A DNA stretch of 43,554 nt from Gemmatimonadota bacterium (GTDB taxonomy: Bacteria > Gemmatimonadota > Gemmatimonadetes > Gemmatimonadales > GWC2-71-9), in assembly GCA_003223415.1 (NCBI GenBank), contig QHUY01000061.1, positions 19,702 through 63,255 on the forward strand. Direction: 5' to 3'. Each line of letters begins with the position of its first letter. Position 1 is the first letter of the stretch. Both the position numbers and the translations under genes were made by a program. The notes under the pieces were generated by a model. It was not told the origin of the DNA. It did no database searches and worked only from the letters and a program-made list of their open reading frames with translations. Shown here one piece after another: positions 16,214 to 24,949 of this stretch.

Positions 16214-17302
16214 ATGTCACGATCGTTCGTCATCGCCGCCTCGCTCGTGTTCGCGGCCGCTCCCGCTTTCACCCAGCAGCGGGACGTGGGTGCGACCGTC
16301 ACCGTCGGCACCGCTGCAGCCCGGCGCGGGCAGACCGTCTACGGCGTCCTCCGCGTCCCCGCGGGAGTGGATTCGGCCACCAACCTCCCGGTCGCCGTCA
16401 TCAACGGCGCCCACCCCGGCCCGGTGCTCGCGCTGGTGGCGGGCAGCCACGGGACGGAATACACGTCCATCGTGGCGCTCACCCGGCTCATCGGGCAGCT
16501 CGATCCGCGGACGATCTCGGGAACCGTGATCGTCGCTCCGCTGCTCAACGTCGCCTCGTTCACCCAGATGACCGTGCACGTGAACCCGGTCGACGGGAAA
16601 GGGATGAACGCCCAATACCCGGGCGACCCGGCGGGCACGCAGACGCAGCGGGTCCTGGCGAGGGTGGCCGAGCAGGTGGTGAAGCCCGCCGACGTCGTGG
16701 TCGACCTGCACGGGGGCGACCTGGACGAGGACCTCCGCCCCTACAGCTACTGGTTCCGCAGCGGGCAGCCGGCCCAGGACTCCGCGTCCCGCACGCTGGC
16801 GCTCGCCTTCGGTCTCGATCACATCATCGTGCGCGACTTCGACCTGGGCGACCCGGCGAGCCGGCGCAACCTGGGCGGCTATGCCATGTCCTTGGGGAAG
16901 ACGGTGCTCGTGGCCGAAGCGGGGCGCAGCGGCACGGTGGCACAGGAAGACCTCCAGCTCCTGATCGACGGGACGCTGAACGTGCTGGCGTCGCTCCACA
17001 TGATCGAGCGAGTCGTGCGCCCCGTGGAGCGGCCGGTCTGGCTCGACGCCAGCACGCGGCTGGCCGCCGATTCGGCCGGGATGTTCTTCGCAACCGTGGG
17101 TCGGGGGATGTACGTCGCCGAGGGAACGAAGTTGGGGTACACCACGGATCTCCTCGGGCGGGCCACGGGCGACGTCCGCTCGCCCGTCGCGGGGGTCGTC
17201 ACCTTCATCCGCGGCGTCCCGTCCGCGTGGAAGGGGGCGACCCTGGTAACCATCGGGCGAGTGCTGACCGAGGTGCCGGCGTACCGCAAACCGGGCAGCT
17301 AG
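16214..17302 (+). CDS. Secreted AstE/AspA (M14-like) zinc hydrolase
   Basis: 362-residue member of the succinylglutamate desuccinylase/aspartoacylase family. A signal peptide (MSRSFVIAASLVFAAAPAFTQQ) precedes the zinc-binding motif GSHGTE (His79, Glu82) and the third ligand His166 in DLHGGDLDED. The C-terminal beta domain has RSPVAGVVTFIRGVPS. Exported members are probably amidohydrolases or carboxypeptidase-like enzymes; the substrate is unknown. A strong purine-rich ribosome-binding site precedes it, 27 bp after the S9 peptidase stop, so it likely belongs to the same operon. It converges on the Fpg gene with a 4-bp overlap. Confidence 0.88.
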   Translation: MSRSFVIAASLVFAAAPAFTQQRDVGATVTVGTAAARRGQTVYGVLRVPAGVDSATNLPVAVINGAHPGPVLALVAGSHGTEYTSIVALTRLIGQLDPRTISGTVIVAPLLNVASFTQMTVHVNPVDGKGMNAQYPGDPAGTQTQRVLARVAEQVVKPADVVVDLHGGDLDEDLRPYSYWFRSGQPAQDSASRTLALAFGLDHIIVRDFDLGDPASRRNLGGYAMSLGKTVLVAEAGRSGTVAQEDLQLLIDGTLNVLASLHMIERVVRPVERPVWLDASTRLAADSAGMFFATVGRGMYVAEGTKLGYTTDLLGRATGDVRSPVAGVVTFIRGVPSAWKGATLVTIGRVLTEVPAYRKPGS

Positions 17303-18201
17303 GGGCCGCGCTCCCGCGCTTCCATTTCTTCCAGCGACCGCGGCCAGTCTTCCTTCAGGAGCCGCGACAGCGCCCGGTCAGCCAGCAGCCGCCCGCCGGT
17401 CTGACAGCGGGCGCAGTAGTTCGCCTCGGTGCTGGCGTAGCGGATCCGTTGCACCGGTGACCCACACACGGGGCACGGCTGGCGATATCGGCCGTGAACC
17501 GCCATGCCCTCCCGGAACGCGGTGACCTTCTCCGGCCACCCCTCTCCCGTTTCTGCGCGGAGCCCCTCGACCCAGGCGGTGAGGATCCGACGGGTCGCCT
17601 CGTGCAGCCGCGCGATCTCGCTATCGGCCAGATTCGCGGTGAGCTGCAGGGGGGACAAGCGCGCCGCGTGCAGGATCTCGTCCGAATAAGCGTTACCGAT
17701 GCCGCTGAACACAGTGGGGTCCGTGAGCGCGCGCTTCAGTGTGTGGTTCTCGCGGGTCAGCGCGGCGCGGAAGGCGGCGAGGCCAGCCTCGAGCGGCTCG
17801 ATCCCCCCGGGATCGTGCGCCGCCAGCGCGTCGGCACCACGCACCACGTGCAGTGACGCGCGGTGCTTCGTGCCGGCTTCGGTGAGGAGCAGGGTGCCGT
17901 TGGGGAAGTCGAAGGCTGCGAGGTCGCGACGCGCCCGCAACGGCGACCCCGGGCGCTTCCACCACAGCCGACCGGCGATCATCAGGTGCAGGATGACGAA
18001 GTACTCGCCGTCGAGCCCGAAAACGATACGTTTGCCGAGGCGGCGCAGACCCGTCACCGCGCGTCCCGGCAGCGACGAGACGGGCGGGTCCACGCTCCGC
18101 AGCAGGAACGGGCTCGCGATGCGCACGGCCTCGAGCCGCCGATCGAGGACGCGCGGCCGCAGGGCCGAGAGATAGAGCTCGATGTCGGGAAGCTCGGGCA
18201 T
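17299..18201 (-). CDS. Fpg/Nei-family DNA glycosylase/AP lyase
   Basis: 300-residue base-excision repair enzyme. MPELPDIE places the catalytic Pro at position 2 and Glu at position 3 after Met removal. The helix-two-turn-helix has GIGNAYSDEILHAA, and a C-terminal zinc finger (CPVCGSPVQ ... YCARCQTGG) inserts into DNA. It removes oxidised bases; Fpg (8-oxoguanine) versus Nei (pyrimidine) specificity is not settled, because the start has PD rather than the PE of classical Fpg. The start codon is fixed by the invariant PELP. Only 24 bp separates it from the divergent GH29 gene. Confidence 0.93.
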   Translation of the reverse strand: MPELPDIELYLSALRPRVLDRRLEAVRIASPFLLRSVDPPVSSLPGRAVTGLRRLGKRIVFGLDGEYFVILHLMIAGRLWWKRPGSPLRARRDLAAFDFPNGTLLLTEAGTKHRASLHVVRGADALAAHDPGGIEPLEAGLAAFRAALTRENHTLKRALTDPTVFSGIGNAYSDEILHAARLSPLQLTANLADSEIARLHEATRRILTAWVEGLRAETGEGWPEKVTAFREGMAVHGRYRQPCPVCGSPVQRIRYASTEANYCARCQTGGRLLADRALSRLLKEDWPRSLEEMEARERGP

Positions 18202-18225
18202 CCGGATTCCTGGTCGAGGTGCAAT

Positions 18226-19623
18226 ATGCAGGATCGCCGTGTTTTCCTCGCTTCGCTCGCCTCCGGCGTCGCCGCCGGCGCCATCGGCCCGCGCCGGCTC
18301 GCCGCCTTGGCGCCCCAGGAGCGCCCCCGCCCCTCCCCCGCGCAGCTCGCCTGGCAGCGGGACGAGCTGGCCATGTTCCTCCATTTCGGCGTGAACACGT
18401 TCACCGACCGCGAGTGGGGAGACGGCACCGAGGATCCGGCGATCTTCAACCCGGCGGGGCTCGACACCCGCCAGTGGGCGCGCGCCGCCCGTGCGGCCGG
18501 CTTCCGGGCCATGATCCTCACCGCCAAGCATCACGACGGGTTCTGCCTCTGGCCCAGCGCCGTCACGACCCACAGCGTGGCGCACAGTCTATGGCGCGGC
18601 GACCGGGGTGACGTCGTCCGCGAGTTCGTGGACGCCTGTCGCGCCGAGGGCCTGCGTCCCGGGCTCTATCTCTCCCCCTGGGACCGCAACGCCCCCGTGT
18701 ACGGCGACTCGCCGCGCTATAACGATTTCTACGTGGCGCAGCTCACCGAGCTGCTCACCCGGTACGGATCGATCGCCGAGGTCTGGTTCGACGGCGCCAA
18801 CGGCGAAGGGCCGAACGGCCGCCGGCAGGTCTACGACTGGCCGCGCTTCTTCGGCACCGTGCGCCGGTTGCAACCCGACGCGGTGATGTTCTCGGACGCC
18901 GGCCCCGACATCCGCTGGATCGGCAACGAGAACGGGGTCGCGGGCGACCCCAATTGGTCCACGGTGAATCCCGACACGGTCCCCTACCCCGGAGCCAGCG
19001 GCGATGCGATCGCCGCCATGCTGCAGCACGGCGACCCGCAGGGCACCGTGTGGCGCCCGGGGGAGACCGACGTGTCGATCCGCCCCAGCTGGTTCTATCA
19101 CGCCGCGGAGGACGAGCGGGTGAAGAGACTGGACCGCCTCACCGAGATCTATTTCGACTCCGTCGGCAGGAACTCGAAGCTGCTGCTCAATGTCCCGCCC
19201 ACCCGTGACGGCCTGCTGCACGCGACCGATGTGTCCCGGATCGCCGCGCTGCACGACCGGATAACGGCCCTATTCGCCGACGACGTTGCCGCCGGGAAGC
19301 ACCTCGCGTGGCAGGCGACAGGCCGCCGGACGGCGGTGTGGGAGCTGGACCTGGGCCGCGCGGTTCGTGTCGGCTGCGCCCGATTGGAGGAAGACATCGA
19401 GCAAGGACAGGCGATCGCCCGGTACACCTTGTACGCCAGGGATGGCCGGGGGGGGGGGATGGGGGGGGCGTGGCGCGTGCTCTCGCGCGGCCAAACCATC
19501 GGGTATTGCAAGCTCGACCGCTTCGAGCCGGCGACGGTGCGGCGCGTCAGGCTCGTGATCGAGGACGCGGTCACGCCGCCGCGGCCCGTGCGGATCCGGC
19601 TGTACGAAGGAAGTGGCCCGTGA
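18226..19623 (+). CDS. Alpha-L-fucosidase, GH29
   Basis: 465-residue retaining fucosidase with a twin-arginine-like signal (QDRRVFLASLASGVAAGAIG). The catalytic barrel has FGVNTFTDREWGDGTEDP, AKHHDGFCLWPS and IAEVWFDGANGEG, where Asp189 fits the nucleophile. A C-terminal beta-sandwich (after residue about 340) resembles a F5/8-type module. The domain between them contains a G11-AT-G8 tract (19448-19468) coding GRGGGMGG. It is followed by an overlapping amidohydrolase gene (GTGA). The enzyme would remove fucose from glycoprotein or algal glycans. Confidence 0.92.
   Translation: MQDRRVFLASLASGVAAGAIGPRRLAALAPQERPRPSPAQLAWQRDELAMFLHFGVNTFTDREWGDGTEDPAIFNPAGLDTRQWARAARAAGFRAMILTAKHHDGFCLWPSAVTTHSVAHSLWRGDRGDVVREFVDACRAEGLRPGLYLSPWDRNAPVYGDSPRYNDFYVAQLTELLTRYGSIAEVWFDGANGEGPNGRRQVYDWPRFFGTVRRLQPDAVMFSDAGPDIRWIGNENGVAGDPNWSTVNPDTVPYPGASGDAIAAMLQHGDPQGTVWRPGETDVSIRPSWFYHAAEDERVKRLDRLTEIYFDSVGRNSKLLLNVPPTRDGLLHATDVSRIAALHDRITALFADDVAAGKHLAWQATGRRTAVWELDLGRAVRVGCARLEEDIEQGQAIARYTLYARDGRGGGMGGAWRVLSRGQTIGYCKLDRFEPATVRRVRLVIEDAVTPPRPVRIRLYEGSGP
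19448..19468. repeat. G11-AT-G8 tract inside the GH29 gene
   Basis: Eleven G, then AT, then eight G within codons about 408-415 of the fucosidase. It is in frame as assembled. Such a tract is prone to slippage and to sequencing error. Confidence 0.85.
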
Positions 19624-20867
19624 GGCTCCGGCTGCGGCTGCTCGCGACATTGGCGCTCGCCGCCCCCTCCCCCCCCCCCCCCCTTGTCGCCCAGGACGCG
19701 ACGGTCGTCCTCCGCCCCGCGCGCGTGCTGGACGGCCGCGGCGGCGTCCTGACGAGCGTGGACATCGTCGTGGCGGGCGGCCGCATTGAGCGGGTCGGCC
19801 CGCGCGGGGCCGTCCCGGCCGGTGCGCGCCTCGTGGACTTGGGCGCGCGCACCCTCCTGCCGGGACTGATCGACGCCCACACGCACCCTGGCTGGTACTT
19901 CAACCGCCAGGGGCGCCTGCACACCCAGGACGACGGGGATTCCCCGGCCCAGGCGGTCCTGGCCGCGGCGGCCAACGCCTATGCGACGCTCATCGCGGGC
20001 TTCACCACCATCCAGAGCGTGGGCGCGCGCAGCGACGCCGACCTCCGCGACTGGATCGCCACGCAGGGGCTGCCGGGCCCCCGCCTGCTCACGTCGCTCG
20101 AGCCGCTCACCGAGCGGAGTGGCGACCCCGACTCGCTCCGGGCGCTGGTGCGGCAGCGCAAGGCACAGGGGGCGGACGTCATCAAGTTGTTCGCCTCGGC
20201 CAGCATCCGGGACGGCGGCGCACAGACGATGACCGACGCACAGCTCCAGGCCGCGTGCGCGGAGGCGCGCGCCCAGGGCCTCCGCACCCTCGTCCACGCC
20301 CACAGCGCGGCGGCCGTGCGGGCCGCCACGCTCGCCGGCTGCACCCAGATCGAGCACGGCGTGTTCGTGACGCAGGACGTGCTCGACCTGATGGCCCAGC
20401 ACGGGACCTATTTCGACCCGCAGTGCGCCCTGGTCTTCCGAAACTATCTGGACAACCGCGCGCGCTACGAGGGGATCGGCAACTACAACGAGGCGGGGTT
20501 TGCGGCGATGGAGCGGGCCATCCCGCTCGCCGCGGGGGCCCTCCGCATGGCGCTTGCGACGCCGGGCCTGAAGGTGGTGTTCGGCACCGACGCGGTGGCG
20601 GGAGCGCACGGGCGCAACGCGGAGGACCTCGTGTGCCGGGTGCAGCAGGCGGGCGAATCGCCGATGCACGCCATCATCGCGGCGACCTCCCTCAACGCCG
20701 CCGCGCTCGGGCTGGCGGACCGTATCGGCGCCATCGCGCCGGGCTTGGACGCGGACATCATCGCGGTGGATGGCGATCCCGTGCGGGACATCACCACGCT
20801 GCGGCGCGTGAGCTTCGTGATGAAGGGAGGCCGGATCGTGAGGGACGACGGGGCGGTCAAGCCCTGA
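19620..20867 (+). CDS. Secreted amidohydrolase (imidazolonepropionase/prolidase-like)
   Basis: 415-residue metal-dependent hydrolase of the amidohydrolase superfamily. A GTG start overlaps the GH29 stop (GTGA). The signal peptide contains Pro residues encoded by a C15 tract (19669-19683). The metal site starts with DAHTHPGW (His87, His89), followed by VIKLFASAS (likely carbamylated Lys), VHAHS, IEHGV and FGTDAVAGAHG. The family cleaves cyclic amides or X-Pro dipeptides; with the DPP-IV-like peptidase nearby a dipeptidase role is possible but unproven. Its 3' end overlaps the convergent cutC gene by 11 bp. Confidence 0.9.
   Translation: MRLRLRLLATLALAAPSPPPPLVAQDATVVLRPARVLDGRGGVLTSVDIVVAGGRIERVGPRGAVPAGARLVDLGARTLLPGLIDAHTHPGWYFNRQGRLHTQDDGDSPAQAVLAAAANAYATLIAGFTTIQSVGARSDADLRDWIATQGLPGPRLLTSLEPLTERSGDPDSLRALVRQRKAQGADVIKLFASASIRDGGAQTMTDAQLQAACAEARAQGLRTLVHAHSAAAVRAATLAGCTQIEHGVFVTQDVLDLMAQHGTYFDPQCALVFRNYLDNRARYEGIGNYNEAGFAAMERAIPLAAGALRMALATPGLKVVFGTDAVAGAHGRNAEDLVCRVQQAGESPMHAIIAATSLNAAALGLADRIGAIAPGLDADIIAVDGDPVRDITTLRRVSFVMKGGRIVRDDGAVKP
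19669..19683. repeat. C15 homopolymer in the amidohydrolase signal peptide
   Basis: Fifteen consecutive C encode the Pro run just before the signal-peptide cleavage region. A one-base change would shift translation after about 20 residues and abolish the product. Confidence 0.9.
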
Positions 20868-21594
20868 GTCGCCGCACGATCTTCCGGATTCGCGCCTCGT
20901 CCGTCACCTCGAGCACGTAGTCGTCCGGCTTCTGCGGCGAGCGGAACACCACCCGGCGGCTGCGATACCTCATGCCGCTCTTCATGCGCGACGTGCCGCG
21001 CACGTGCACTTCCTGCACCCCAGTTCTCTTCACGACCGCGACGGCGTTCTTCTCGTCAATGCCGCTGCCGGCGAGGATCACGATGCGCCCCGCAGCGTGC
21101 CGCACCAGCCGGGCGATCACCGCCGCCCCTTTGAGCGCCGTCGATGCCTGGCCGGAGGTCAGCACGCGGTCCACGCCGACGGCGATGAGCGCGTCCAGGG
21201 CCTCCTCAGGGTCGCGCGCCACGTCGATCGCGCGGTGGAACGTGACGTCCAGGGGACGAGCAGCCCGCGCCAGCGCGGCGGTGCGCACGGCGTCCACCGT
21301 GCCGTTGGGCAGGAGCAGCCCGAGCACCACGCCGTCGGCGCCGAGCTGGGTCGCGTGCTGGATGTCCCGCCGCATCACCTCGACCTCGACGTCGGAGTAC
21401 AGAAAGTCGCCACCGCGCGGCCGGATCATCACATAGAGCGGGATGGAGACACGCTTGCGGCACTCGGCGATCGTCCCGGCGCTGGGCGTGGTCCCACCCT
21501 CCACCAGGTTGTCGCACAGCTCGAGCCGGTGCGCACCGCCCCGCTCCGCCGCGACGCCCGACTCGACGGAGTCGACGCAGGCTTCAACGAGCAT
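20857..21594 (-). CDS. cutC: CutC-family TIM-barrel protein
   Basis: 245-residue protein of the CutC family, annotated as copper homeostasis although a copper role is weakly supported. MLVEACVDSVESGVAAERGGAHRLELCDNL and PLYVMIRPRGGDFLYSD match the family start and first strands; RVLTSGQASTALKG and ILAGSGIDEKNA are later barrel strands. The ATG at 21594 is chosen because it aligns with family N-termini and lies 11 bp after the upstream stop; a GTG at 21627 would overlap the oxidoreductase. It is last in a minus-strand sugar operon, so an enzymatic role on a sugar intermediate is conceivable. Confidence 0.9.
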   Translation of the reverse strand: MLVEACVDSVESGVAAERGGAHRLELCDNLVEGGTTPSAGTIAECRKRVSIPLYVMIRPRGGDFLYSDVEVEVMRRDIQHATQLGADGVVLGLLLPNGTVDAVRTAALARAARPLDVTFHRAIDVARDPEEALDALIAVGVDRVLTSGQASTALKGAAVIARLVRHAAGRIVILAGSGIDEKNAVAVVKRTGVQEVHVRGTSRMKSGMRYRSRRVVFRSPQKPDDYVLEVTDEARIRKIVRRLRA

Positions 21595-21605
21595 CGTGGA
21601 GTCGC

Positions 21606-22955
21606 TCAGGTGACCGCCGAGCTCCACCCCGTTCGGTACGTCGGCGTGATGTACTCGGCCGGCACCGGCACGTTGGTGATCTGCCCCGTCGCGGGGTTAA
21701 CCTCGAGCGTCCTGCCCATCCGCACCGCCAGGCAGCCCAGCATCACCATTTCCGTGAACGGTCCGGAATAGGCGTCGAAGGCCGAGTTGGCCGGCGGCCC
21801 GCCCTTGCAGGCCGCGATCCACTCGGCGTAGACGCCCGCCGAGCGCGGATACTTCTTCGCCGGCGGATGGGCGGTCACCTCGGCTTGCTTGGCGGGATCG
21901 AGCAGCGTGGGGTTGTCGCCATACGTGCCCGCGACCAGCTTGCCGTCGGTGCCGATCCACAGCTGGCCCCCGCCCGTGTCGGGCGGCCAGGCCACGTCCT
22001 CGCCCGCTGCCACCTCAGGCGGACGCGCCGGATACAGACTGTTGTCGCTCCACACCAACTTGACCTCGGGTCGGGCGCCCTTGGCGGGAAAAGTGAACGT
22101 GATCCGCGAGCCCGCCGGTGCGGTTTCCTTGAAGAGGGGCGAGGACTCGGGCTCGACGCGGCTCGGGAAGCCGAGGTCGAGCGTCCAGAAGGCCGCATCC
22201 AGGATGTGGCAGGCCATGTCCCCGAGGGTGCCGGTGCCGAAATCCCACCAGCCGCGCCACTTGAAGGGGGCGTAAGCCGGGTTGTAGGGCCGCTCCGGCG
22301 CGGGGCCGAGCCACAGGTTCCAGTCAAGCGTGGCGGGGGCGTAGAACTCCTCGAGCGGCCGCTCGATCGCCTGCGGCCACCAGGGGCGGTTGGTCCAGCA
22401 GCGCACTTCCTTCACCGTCCCGATCGTCCCGGCCTCGACCAGCTCGCGGAGGACGCGGGTGCCCTCGTGCGCGTGGCCCTGGTTGCCCATCTGGGTGGCG
22501 ACCTTGGCCTTCTTGGCCGCGGCCTCGAGGGCCCGCACCTCCCCGAGGGTCCGCGCGAGTGGCTTCTGGACATACGTGTGCTTGCCCAGCCTCAAGGCGA
22601 GCGTACCGGCGGCGGCGTGCGAATGATCGGGTGTCGAGACCGTCACCGCGTCGATGTTCTTCGCCTCTTTGTCGAGCATCTCGCGGTAATCCTTGAAGCG
22701 TTTCGCCTTGGGGTAGGTCTGGAAGGCGTCGAGCGCCATCTTCCAGTCCACGTCGCAGAGGGCGTAAATGTTCTCGCCCTCCATGCCCTTGACGTCGCTA
22801 CGGCCCATCCCGCCGACGCCGATACAGGCCACGTTGAGCTTGTCGCTGGGCGCGACCCAGCCGCGCCCGAGCACGTGCCGGGGGACGATGGTGAAGGCCG
22901 TCGCCGTCGCCACATCGCCCACGAAGGTCCGACGGGTGATACGCTTGCGAGCCAT
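21606..22955 (-). CDS. Tat-exported Gfo/Idh/MocA-family oxidoreductase
   Basis: 449-residue oxidoreductase whose N-terminus ARKRITRRTFVGDVATATAF is a clear Tat signal, so it folds with its nucleotide in the cytoplasm and acts outside. The Rossmann motif is VACIGVGGMGRSDVKG; the catalytic Lys lies in TYVQKPLARTLGEV. Long insertions (WTNRPWWPQAIERPLEEFY, WRGWWDFGTGTLGDMACHI) mark the bacterial Tat subclass with tightly bound NAD(H). Such enzymes may oxidise glycosides at C3 or act as redox-neutral hydrolases. It sits 11 bp after the MFS gene and upstream of cutC in one operon with a DUF1080 lipoprotein. Confidence 0.92.
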   Translation of the reverse strand: MARKRITRRTFVGDVATATAFTIVPRHVLGRGWVAPSDKLNVACIGVGGMGRSDVKGMEGENIYALCDVDWKMALDAFQTYPKAKRFKDYREMLDKEAKNIDAVTVSTPDHSHAAAGTLALRLGKHTYVQKPLARTLGEVRALEAAAKKAKVATQMGNQGHAHEGTRVLRELVEAGTIGTVKEVRCWTNRPWWPQAIERPLEEFYAPATLDWNLWLGPAPERPYNPAYAPFKWRGWWDFGTGTLGDMACHILDAAFWTLDLGFPSRVEPESSPLFKETAPAGSRITFTFPAKGARPEVKLVWSDNSLYPARPPEVAAGEDVAWPPDTGGGQLWIGTDGKLVAGTYGDNPTLLDPAKQAEVTAHPPAKKYPRSAGVYAEWIAACKGGPPANSAFDAYSGPFTEMVMLGCLAVRMGRTLEVNPATGQITNVPVPAEYITPTYRTGWSSAVT

Positions 22956-22966
22956 GAGTCACTCCT

Positions 22967-24184
22967 TTATGCAGCAGAAGCGGCCGCCGCCGGTGCCCGC
23001 CGGGGCCGGAACAGAAACGCGAACAGCACGAGAATCACGAACGCCATCGCGGTCGGATACATCCAGATGCGGTGCCAGTCGTGCGTGACGGTGCCGTCGG
23101 CGGCCGCGCTGGCGAAGGCACCGACCACCCGGCCGGAGACCCAGGCGCCAATGGCGTACCCGATCCCGTTGGTCACCACGTTGATGAGCCCCTGCGCCGC
23201 AGCGCGGATCTTCTCGCCCGCGCGCTCATCGGTGTAGATCTGGCCCGCCACGAAGAAGAAGTCGTAACACACGCCGTGCAGCAGGATGCCGGCGTACAGC
23301 AGCCACATCCCGGCGCCGATGTTGCCGTTGCCGAAGGCCAGGTAGCGCAGGGTCCAGGCCAGCATCCCCCCCAGCATGATCACCTTGATGCCGAAGCGCT
23401 GCAGCGCGAACGGCAACAGCAGCATGAAGCCGATCTCCGACATCTGCCCGAACGTCTGGATGAAGGCCGGCTCGGGTGCGTGGATTTCGTTCAGAAAGAG
23501 ATTCGTGAACGCGTAGTAGAACTGCAGGGGGATACACAGCAGGAACGACCCGAGGACGAAGACCAGGAAGGTACGGTCCGCCAGCAGCTGCAGGGCGTCC
23601 AAGCCGAGGGCATTGTGCAGGCTGAACGGCATGCCCGCGGCCTTGGGAGGCGTGTGCGGCAGGGCGAACGAATAGAGGCCGAGGGCGACGGACGCGGTCC
23701 CGGCGACCCGCATCGGCAGCGCCTGGGCGTCGGCGTGCAGCACCTTGCCCACGATGACGCCCGCCACGATCCACCCGATCGTGCCGAGCACGCGGATGAA
23801 CGGGAAATCGCGCGGGTTCTGGACATTGTGGAACGAAATCGAGTTCGTCAGCGACAGCGTGGGCATGTAACACAGCGCGTACAGGATCAGGACCGGGAAG
23901 AAGGTCCAGAAGGTAGTCAGGGTCGACACGTACCACAGGATCACCCCCCCGACCAGGTGCAATGCGGCCAGGAGCTTTTCTGTGGCGATGAAACGGTCCG
24001 CGAATACCCCCATGAAGAAGGGCGACACGATCGCCGCGATGGCCGTCGTCATGTAGGCGGCGCCGATCTGCGGGCCGCTGAAGTGCCGCGTGCTGCCGAG
24101 GTAGGTCCCCATCGTCACGAACCACGCCCCCCAGATGAAGTACTGGAGGAACATCATGGCCGAGAGCCGGAAGCGGACGCTCAC
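22967..24184 (-). CDS. MFS transporter, nucleoside/H+ symporter-like
   Basis: 405-residue, 12-helix inner-membrane carrier. [20 protein letters not shown] at the start is typical of the nucleoside:H+ symporter branch (NupG/XapB/YegT-like) of the major facilitator superfamily; [19 protein letters not shown] is the loop 2-3 region. A GTG start overlaps the DUF1080 stop (GTGA). In this operon the substrate is more likely a (keto-)sugar released by the lipoprotein and Tat oxidoreductase than a nucleoside; this is inference from context. Confidence 0.9.
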   Translation of the reverse strand: MSVRFRLSAMMFLQYFIWGAWFVTMGTYLGSTRHFSGPQIGAAYMTTAIAAIVSPFFMGVFADRFIATEKLLAALHLVGGVILWYVSTLTTFWTFFPVLILYALCYMPTLSLTNSISFHNVQNPRDFPFIRVLGTIGWIVAGVIVGKVLHADAQALPMRVAGTASVALGLYSFALPHTPPKAAGMPFSLHNALGLDALQLLADRTFLVFVLGSFLLCIPLQFYYAFTNLFLNEIHAPEPAFIQTFGQMSEIGFMLLLPFALQRFGIKVIMLGGMLAWTLRYLAFGNGNIGAGMWLLYAGILLHGVCYDFFFVAGQIYTDERAGEKIRAAAQGLINVVTNGIGYAIGAWVSGRVVGAFASAAADGTVTHDWHRIWMYPTAMAFVILVLFAFLFRPRRAPAAAASAA

Positions 24185-24855
24185 GGCAGCACCCGGACCT
24201 TGATGTTGCGGTAGGCCACGCGATCACCGTGGTCCTGCAGCCCGACGTACCCCTCGGCGTTGCGCCCGTAGTGCACGTGCGGGGCGAACTTGCTCGCCTT
24301 GACCTTCGCTTCCCAGTCCGGGCTGCCCAGCTCGTAGGCGACGACCTTCACGCCGTTCAACCAGTGCTCCACGTGATTCCCCTGAACCACGATGCGGACC
24401 TGGTTCCACTGCCCCGCGGGTTTGACGATCCCGGCGGGCGAGGGATAGAGCCCGTAGTCGGACCCCGCGGCCGTCAGTCGGGAAAGGCCATCCGCGTGCC
24501 GGGCGTCATCCAACACCTGCATCTCCGGCGCCGTCCAATAGATCTCGCTGTCGTCCTCGCTCGCCCGGTAGAAGATCCCGCTGTTGCCGCCCTCGGAGAT
24601 GTTCCATTCCAGCGACAGCTCGAAGTTGGCGTACTTGTCCCTGGTCATGATGTCGCCCGCCGACGCCACGCGCGTCAGGGCGCCGTCCACCACCTGCCAC
24701 CCCGACGGCATCGAGTCCTTCTTGAAGCCGCGCCAGCCGGCGGTGGTCTTGCCGTCGAACAGCAGCTTCCAGCCGGGGGCGCACCCACCGACCGGTACGA
24801 AGCCGGCAATGACCAGACATACCGCTGCCGCGCGCAGGATCTTTCCAGGTTTCAT
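24181..24855 (-). CDS. DUF1080 lipoprotein (3-keto-disaccharide hydrolase family)
   Basis: 224-residue lipoprotein: [20 protein letters not shown] is followed by lipobox VGGC (Cys25), which anchors it to a membrane. The DUF1080 fold shows [59 protein letters not shown] and [19 protein letters not shown]. The start at 24855 is set by the signal peptide; longer in-frame starts add non-family sequence. It heads the operon with an MFS carrier, Gfo/Idh/MocA and cutC, and diverges from the M1 peptidase across 94 bp in which no clear promoter was recognised. Confidence 0.92.
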   Translation of the reverse strand: MKPGKILRAAAVCLVIAGFVPVGGCAPGWKLLFDGKTTAGWRGFKKDSMPSGWQVVDGALTRVASAGDIMTRDKYANFELSLEWNISEGGNSGIFYRASEDDSEIYWTAPEMQVLDDARHADGLSRLTAAGSDYGLYPSPAGIVKPAGQWNQVRIVVQGNHVEHWLNGVKVVAYELGSPDWEAKVKASKFAPHVHYGRNAEGYVGLQDHGDRVAYRNIKVRVLP

Positions 24856-24949
24856 CGGCGCCTCGGAAGGAATGGTGAAGGTCAGGGCACAAGAGTACCT
24901 TCCGTCGTCCCCGCCGTCCATCCCGTTCGCCCTCCGATTCGAGGTTGCT

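Noticed and set aside
19448-19683. Frameshift in the fucosidase or amidohydrolase at the G or C tracts
   Set aside because: Both proteins read continuously through the tracts into conserved motifs, so the assembled lengths are in frame.
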